Of a DNA stretch of 64,000 bases, positions 57,854 to 64,000 are shown in pieces. Source of the stretch: Solanum dulcamara (lineage: Eukaryota > Streptophyta > Magnoliopsida > Solanales > Solanaceae); NCBI RefSeq assembly GCF_947179165.1, contig NC_077238.1:47250793-47314792 (forward strand), written 5' to 3'. The stretch's first letter is position 1. Each line of letters begins with the position of its first letter. The position numbers and the translations under genes are program-made. The notes beneath the pieces are model-generated. The model ran no database searches. It saw only the letters and a program-made list of their open reading frames with translations, and was not told where the DNA came from.

Positions 57854-60187
57854 TGTAAGACCCCAGAAGTTGGAAAGTCAAGTTAAGAAAAAGTTGCAAA
57901 AAACTGATCTGAAGCAGGCTTCTAATAGCTAACCTACGGGCTGTAGGAAGTCCTACGAGTCATAGGAAGGTAGTCATATAAGGCCTGGGTACTTGAAAGA
58001 TTTTTATATTTATGAGACAGGCCCTTTGACGACCCATAAAAGTTTTGACTAGTCATAGGCAAGGCTAATAGGAAGCACATTGAGTTTGGGAAAATTTACT
58101 AATTGTTGCATCAACTTAAGAGGAGGTCCTATGGACCATATAATGTTGTATGACATGTTGGATTGACCCATATATTAGGATCAGAGACTTGACATCTTGA
58201 GTTTTGAAAAATTAGTAGGATGAGAGGGTTTAACAATCTGTAGAAGGTGCGACGAACAATAGACAAGGCTCATAGGTTGGTCTTGATGTTTGTAAATTTT
58301 AGTAAGTGTCAGGGTGTATGACAACCTCTTTTATGACCCGTATCATTTCCTATAAATAGTAAACCTAACTCATAGGGTCAATATGTTATTTCAGTAGCTA
58401 CTGTTTTGAGTACCCAAGTTCTACGAGGGGTTATACAAACCGTAGGAATTTCTACGACCCCTTGGAGATGAGTCGAAGAAAGTAGATTGATTTTGTCATG
58501 GGTTTCTATGAACCAAACATACAATCCCTTAAAGGACCTACGACCCATAGGTTCCAATCGTAGGTCCCTTCAACAGTTTTTAAGAAGGGACATTTTGGAC
58601 TTTTCCCCTTCATTTAACTCCTAAAGTATGTCATTTGGGGGTATTTTTCTAATCCTATAAGTACCTAAATCCTTTAAATTTTAATCATTATCTCAAATTC
58701 ACCTAAGAGTTCAAGGTTTTCGCTCAAGTTTTTTTCCCCAAGAAAGAGCTAGGATTTCAAGATCAAGTCAATTATACATTACTTAAAGCTTTATTTTGGG
58801 CTTTGATTATCAAGGTATGTGGAAATTCATCCGTGGAGTCCCAAAGGTTTCTCAATTATCTCTTTTATGAAATTCTCTCAAACCCTAGCTTTGTAAATTT
58901 GTATTGGGTCAACTCAATTATACTCTTACTCAATTACAATGATCTATTAATACATGATTTAATCTCAATTATATGTTTTCAATGAGTTTTATAAATATCC
59001 ATGCATTATTCTATGAATTTCAAGTATAAACTATGGATTTATGATCCTGGATTTGATGAATTATTATGTATGATTTATTAAAGTTATGAAATATGCTTCA
59101 AGTATGTTTTCAAGCAAGTAACCATAAATTATGAAAGTTTTTCTCACAATATGAACGAAATCATGAATTAAATGCTTAGAAAAGTAAAATGTCTGTATGC
59201 TTATGTTATGATCATGGTTTTCACAAAGCTATTCTTATGATGTGGATTTATTAATTATTACCTTTCCTAATGACTATGATTTATGTATTCCATATGGATT
59301 AACTTAGAACCAAGAGAACGTTGTTGTGGGGACTCCACAAGGAAGACCTAGTAGCAACCCCTAGTTCTAAACTATATGCCCTGGCAAGTGCTTTTATAGA
59401 CTAGCTAGTAGATCCACACATAGTTCATATTCATATTTATATGGAGTCTACCTTTGTAAGTAGCCTCTCTCTTCTCACTGTAGGATTTATATAGTATTCC
59501 ATATTATAGCTCACATGGTCTTAAATATTGATTAAGTTTAAAATCCCACATATGTATATGTTCTTCTTATAAGCTCTTATGATGTTTTATGACGCATTGA
59601 CATTATGAAATATTTTAAGATGTTTTCAAGCTTACCTCATGTCTTCAAGTTATTTGATCGTGGATCACATGTTCATATTGATTATGTTTGAATATTCTTG
59701 TTCATGCATGTTGCTCACATACATAGAATATTCCATATACTAATGCATACCTTTGCTTACATTGTATAGTAATGTAATATTCGACGTTCATTCTATGCAT
59801 CCCACTCATGGATAGATCTTGAATTGCTATCTACTTGTTAGTGAGTCCTCATGTTCTAAGGACAAAGCATTTATGATTTCATTTATGTTTCTTATGACTA
59901 TTATTTCGGACGATTTGGTGAGCTATGAATTTGTCCTATGCCCCATCTAAACTAGTAGAGACATGTTATATTTGTTATGTCTATGTTATCCCGTTCTTTC
60001 TAACATTTTAGCTTAATTTCTCTTATGTTGAGATTTCTTTATTGAGAATTCTATTCCTCATTCATATTTTATCTTATTGTATTACTTACCTTATGTATTC
60101 TCATGTATGATATTATAAGAGGCTTGGTAGGGGTCTCTCAGGATCCTAATTATCGTGTCATGTCTAGGTCCAGCTTGGATTGTGACA
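57854..60187 (+). repeat. 5' LTR of the third element
   Basis: 2334 bp, TGTAAGACCCCAG to TTGTGACA, with a CTACGG/CCGTAG palindrome cluster at about 57930-58570. The reading frame at 58803 is LTR sequence. Confidence 0.87.
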
Positions 60188-60191
60188 AACT

Positions 60192-60203
60192 TAGTATTAG
60201 AGC
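60192..60203 (+). other. Primer-binding site of the third element
   Basis: TAGTATTAGAGC, four bases after the LTR; two changes from TGGTATCAGAGC. Confidence 0.8.
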
Positions 60204-60406
60204 ACAAGGTTTTAAGGTGTCCTAGGGAGTCTAACATATTGCGTGAAGTTGTCTTACTCATCGGTGTGAAGAAAACAAACATTTATGAATAGGAGGCTAT
60301 GAGGTGTTTTAGGAAACTTTACTTTTTTCATTATTTTTATGTCGTGCGATATAGTTGAACTCTAAGGTTTTCTCTTCTAAAGCTTTCTCTTTACGATTAT
60401 AGAATC

Positions 60407-61320
60407 ATGCCTCTAAGAAGAGCTCACATAAGAAGGAGTATGAATGAGGAGCAACAAGATCCATAGGTTCCCAATAACCCTTTATCCGAACAAGTGTCAC
60501 ATGTCGAGTTTAGGATTGCGTTCCAAGTTCTTGCCGAAGTAGTGGTCGCACAAGCTAACCAAGAGGTCATAGATCTCATGAACCCAACTGTAAGTACAAC
60601 ATCTAGTCAAGTTCATGACTTAACTCGCATGAACCCTCTTGCATTCCATGGTTCTAAGATAAACGAGGATCCAGAAGAGTTTGTTGAGGGTATTTTCAAG
60701 ATTGTGGACATTATAAGAATATTTCTGGTGGAGAAGAGGGACTTGGTTGAATATCAACCTAAGGGAGTCGCTAAGATTTGGTACGAACAGTGGAAGGGTT
60801 AAAGGGATAAAGATGATGGTCTTGTTTATTGGGAAGAGTTCAAGGTTGATTTCCTTAACCATTTCTCTCCTTTGGAGTTGAAGGAAGCTAAGGCCCAAAA
60901 ATTCATCAACTTGAGGCAAGGCAATATGAGTGTAATAGTATGCTTTAAAGTTTACCCAATTGTCCAAGTATTCTCCTTTCATGGTTACAAATTCTAGAGC
61001 TCGTATGAGCAAATTTGTCTTTGTGTGGTGAGTATTTTTATGGTAAATCTGGAAATGGTGGCCATTCATAATTTCTCCCAAAGTTCTCAGGCCAAAATTA
61101 TTTTAACACTCTAGCTCCAAAGTTCAACAAGGATAAGGTGTCTAACCCTAAGCCTCAAGAAGGAGCTCCAAGTGGTCAAACAATCCCCTTGTGTGAGAAG
61201 TGTAGGAAGAATCAAAGAGAGTGTTTGGCAGGATCGGGTGCTTGTTTTGGTTGTAAAAAGACAAGTCACCAAGTGAAGGATTATCCTTCGAGTTCTACTA
61301 GAGGTGGAATAGGTCGACCC
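60407..61320 (+). pseudogene. gag: gag pseudogene of the third element
   Basis: Start MPLRRAHIRRSMNEEQQDP at 60407, then an immediate stop, then VSHVEFRIAFQVLAEVV and LTRMNPLAFHGSKINEDPEE near 60620-60680, WYEQWKG with a stop at 60800, capsid segment HFSPLELKEAKAQKFINLRQG near 60865-60925, and a frameshift. Zinc knuckle at about 61240-61285 (C-F-G-C-K-K-T-S-H-Q-V-K-D-Y): the last Cys is Tyr. A cysteine-containing segment just upstream (CEKCRKNQRECLAGSGAC) is also present in the inner element. Confidence 0.85.
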
Positions 61321-61439
61321 TAGACTTAAACTCAAACTACTGTAGGTCGACTGGTTCAGCATGGTACTACTTCAGGTTTGAGTGGCCGTCAGCTCCAAAA
61401 TAGATTTTATGCTTTACAGACTTGTCAAGAGTTAGAGAA

Positions 61440-64000
61440 TTATTTGGGTGCTACTCTATCATTTGTTACTCCTTATCTTGCTATGAAACTTGATGTTAAT
61501 CTCGAGATCATATTAGAGCCCTTTTTGGTCTATACTTCTGTTGGTGATTTAGTTTAGGCTAAAAGAGTCTATAGAAATTTTTTAGTCTTAGTATTTTATA
61601 AAATCTCCTCAGTTGAACTTATAGAGATTGATATAACTAATTTTGATGTAATTCTTGGCAAGGATTGAATTCATTCATGCTATTTTTTCATGTGTAGAAC
61701 TCGTGTGGTTAAGTCTCAACTTTCTAATAAGCTAGTCCTAGAATGGAAAGGAAGTAATTTTGTATTTAAGGGTCAATTCATCTCGTGCCTTAGAGCTCGA
61801 AAAATAATTTTTAAGGGTTGTATATATCATCTAATACAGGTTAGGGATACAAATTTTGAAGTACCTACTCATGAGTCAGTTTTGATGTTAATGAGATTTC
61901 AGAGGTATTTCTCGATGATCTTCTAGGTATCCCTCCCGAAAAGGATATAGACTTTGGCATTGATCTTCATCCGGATGCCCTGCCTATCTCTATTTCTCCT
62001 AACCAAATGGCTCGAGCAAAACTGAAAGAGTTAAAGGAACAGTTGAAAGATTTGTTGGATAAGGGTTTTATTAGACTGAGTATACCTCCATGGGGTGCTA
62101 CGGTTCTCTTTATTAGGAAAACGGATAGTTCTCTCCGTATGTGTATTGACTACCAGAAATTTAACAAAGTCACAATAAAGAATAAGTATTCCATTCCAAG
62201 GATTGATGACTTGTTCAATAAAATTTAAGGATCAATTTATTTCTCAAATATTGATCTTCGGTCAGGTTATCATCAACTTTGAGTAAGGGAATGTGACATT
62301 CCAAACAAGGCTTTTAAAACTCGGTATGGTCACTTTGAGTTTTTGGTTATTTCTTTTGGACTAGCGAATGCTTTGGCAGCGTTTATGGATTTAATGACCA
62401 GGGTGCTTAAGAAATATTTGGACATGTTCGTTATTGGTCTCATTGATGATATATTAATCTATACACAGTATGAGGATGAGCATGTCGATCATTTGAGGAT
62501 TGTCTTACAAATTCTCAAGGATTATCATTTATTTTCGAAGTTTAGCAAGAGTGAGTTTTTGTTGAGGTCAGTTGCTTTTATTGCTCATATTATCTCCGAT
62601 GAAGGAATTATGATGGATCCCACAAAAACCAAGGCGGTAAAGAATTAGCCTAGACCTTTGCTCCTTCTGATATTCAAAGTTTCTTGGAATTAACTGGTTA
62701 TAATAGACGATATGTGGACGGATTCTCTTCTATTGCATCTCCCTTGACTACTTTGACTAAAAAAGATGGTGAAATTCCAATGGTCCAAGGCATGTGAGAA
62801 AAGCTTCCAAGATTTGAAAGATAGACTTACCTTCACTCTTTGTTGACTTTACCAGAAGGGTCTGATAGTTTTGTTGCATATTGTAATGCTTCAAGGGTTG
62901 GTCGTGGTTGTAATAGCAAGGTGATAGCCTATACTTCTAGGCAAATTAAGGTGATAGCCTATGCTTCTAGGCAAATTAAGGTGCATGAAAAGAACTATTC
63001 GACTCATGACTTGGAATTAGCGATGGTAGTGTTTTCTTTAAAACTTTAGAGACACTATCTTTATATTGCATGTTTATGTATTCACCGACCATAAAATTAC
63101 CCAATATGTGTTCAACCAAAAGGACTTGATCCTTCGACAAAGAAGATGGTTTGAATTGTTGAAGGATTATGATATGAGTGTGTTGTACCATCCAGGTAAA
63201 GCAAACGTGGTTGATGATGATATTATTAGGTTGTCCATGAATAGTGTTGCCCATATAGAGGAAGAAAAGAAGGAGTTAGTTCATGATTTTCATAGAATAG
63301 CTTATTTGGGTGTCTCTAGGTTGATTCGGGAATAGTGGTTTTATTGTCCAAAATTGTTCTGAATCATCTCTTGTGGTGGAAGTGAAGGCAAAAAAAGACA
63401 ATGATCCAACTTCAGTTGAGTTGAGGAAAGTGGTTGCTAAAATAATAAATTGAGTCTTTCTCCTAAGGAGAGATGATGTGCTTAGATAACAAGGCCAATT
63501 ATGTATCCCTGATGTTGATGGCTTGAGGGAAATGATATTGTCTGAAGCTAATAGTTTTTTGTATTCTATTCATCCGGGTGTCACAAAGAGATATCAAGAC
63601 TTGAGGGAGGTGTATTAGTGGAATGGCACATATTACAGAGTTTGTGGCTAAATTTCCTAATTGTCTACAAGTGAAAGTTGAGCATCAAAAATTGTGAGGT
63701 TTAGCTAAAGACATCGAGATTCCTACTTGGAAGTGAGAAGACTTGAATATGGAATTCATAACGGGTTTGCCTCATACCTATAGGCAACATGATTTGATTT
63801 GGGTTGTTATTGACCGAATGACTAAGTTGGCGCATTTTCTTCCCGTCAAGACTTCCTTTTCAGTCAAGCATTATATTAGACTTTACATTCGAGAGTTGGT
63901 TAAACTTTATGGTGTCCCTTTATCTATCATTTTGAACTGAGGTACTCAATTCACATCTCAGTGTTGGTGATCTTAGTTCCATTGTGCCTTTACATAGCAT
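61440..64000 (+). pseudogene. pol: pol pseudogene of the third element (PR-RT-RNase H-IN, 3' end off window)
   Basis: Protease remnant FDVILGKD then a stop near 61660. [22 protein letters not shown] at 62007, [33 protein letters not shown], then YHQL near 62265 and the polymerase motif G-L-I-D-D-I-L-I-Y-T near 62435-62465 with both Asp kept; this is the longest well-preserved RT here. RNase H: the catalytic Asp in the AYC(D)AS segment is Asn (codon 62885-62887), and an in-frame 30-bp duplication follows (62921-62980). Integrase: MEFITGLP near 63749, where the first catalytic Asp is Glu (63752-63754). In the second site Asp is Asn (63935-63937), directly followed by a stop (63938-63940). Confidence 0.88.
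62921..62980 (+). repeat. 30-bp in-frame tandem duplication in RNase H
   Basis: Two 30-bp units (62921-62950, 62951-62980) differ at one base and encode [10 protein letters not shown] and [10 protein letters not shown]. The other two elements have the segment once. Confidence 0.95.

Larger units (their letters stand above)
57854..64000 (+). mobile_element. Third chromovirus-like element, truncated by window end
   Basis: 5' LTR 57854-60187, PBS, gag, then pol to the window edge inside integrase. Same clade and gene order as the outer element. Inserted in the minus-strand LTR to its left. Carries many stops and lost catalytic residues. Confidence 0.9.

Noticed and set aside
60620..61362. Minus-strand frames of 153 and 83 residues
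   Set aside because: Opposite strand of the third element's gag pseudogene; no independent evidence.

Overview
The window reads as repeat-dense plant chromatin, most likely from a Solanaceae genome (tomato, potato or pepper type; inferred from the style of the LTRs, not tested by search). I found no intact host gene, tRNA, rRNA or CRISPR. Almost every base can be assigned to LTR retrotransposons, mostly Ty3/gypsy, stacked on and nested inside one another. Every coding region is broken by stops, frameshifts or loss of catalytic residues.

Layout. 1-4350: two copies of one very long LTR family, meeting in opposite orientation at about 751; the right copy carries a 13-copy 41-bp minisatellite and an apparently identical 216-bp tandem duplication. 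4351-4859 and 25846-26939: remnants of an older LTR element that was split by what follows. 4860-25845: a 21-kb tandem array LTR-internal-LTR-internal-LTR-internal-LTR of a gypsy-like element that has a degraded gag with a CCHC knuckle but no visible pol; one near-matching 5-bp target duplication brackets the whole array. 26940-46010: an old chromovirus (Tekay/Del-like) on the + strand. Its integrase is interrupted at 33365-42951 by a second, younger, related chromovirus on the - strand, with a perfect 5-bp target duplication (ATGGT). 46011-48213: older LTR-element debris. 48214-56336: a - strand non-autonomous element with 3.5-kb LTRs and only 1.08 kb of internal sequence (LARD-like); it retains PBS, leader and polypurine tract, and gag-pol is missing. 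56337-57853: more LTR debris. 57854-64000: a third chromovirus on the + strand, running off the window.

How the parts relate. The 1-4350 LTRs and the 48214-56336 element are one family. Its leader and 3' end look chromovirus-like, so it probably depends on proteins supplied by autonomous relatives. The three chromoviruses share gag, PR, RT, RNase H, IN and (where visible) chromodomain order, and all three have lost catalytic residues. The gag-only array is a second kind of non-autonomous element. Nesting order gives relative ages: old LTR debris, then outer chromovirus, then inner chromovirus. All boundaries were read by eye from LTR ends, primer-binding sites, polypurine tracts and target duplications; identity percentages are rough visual estimates.
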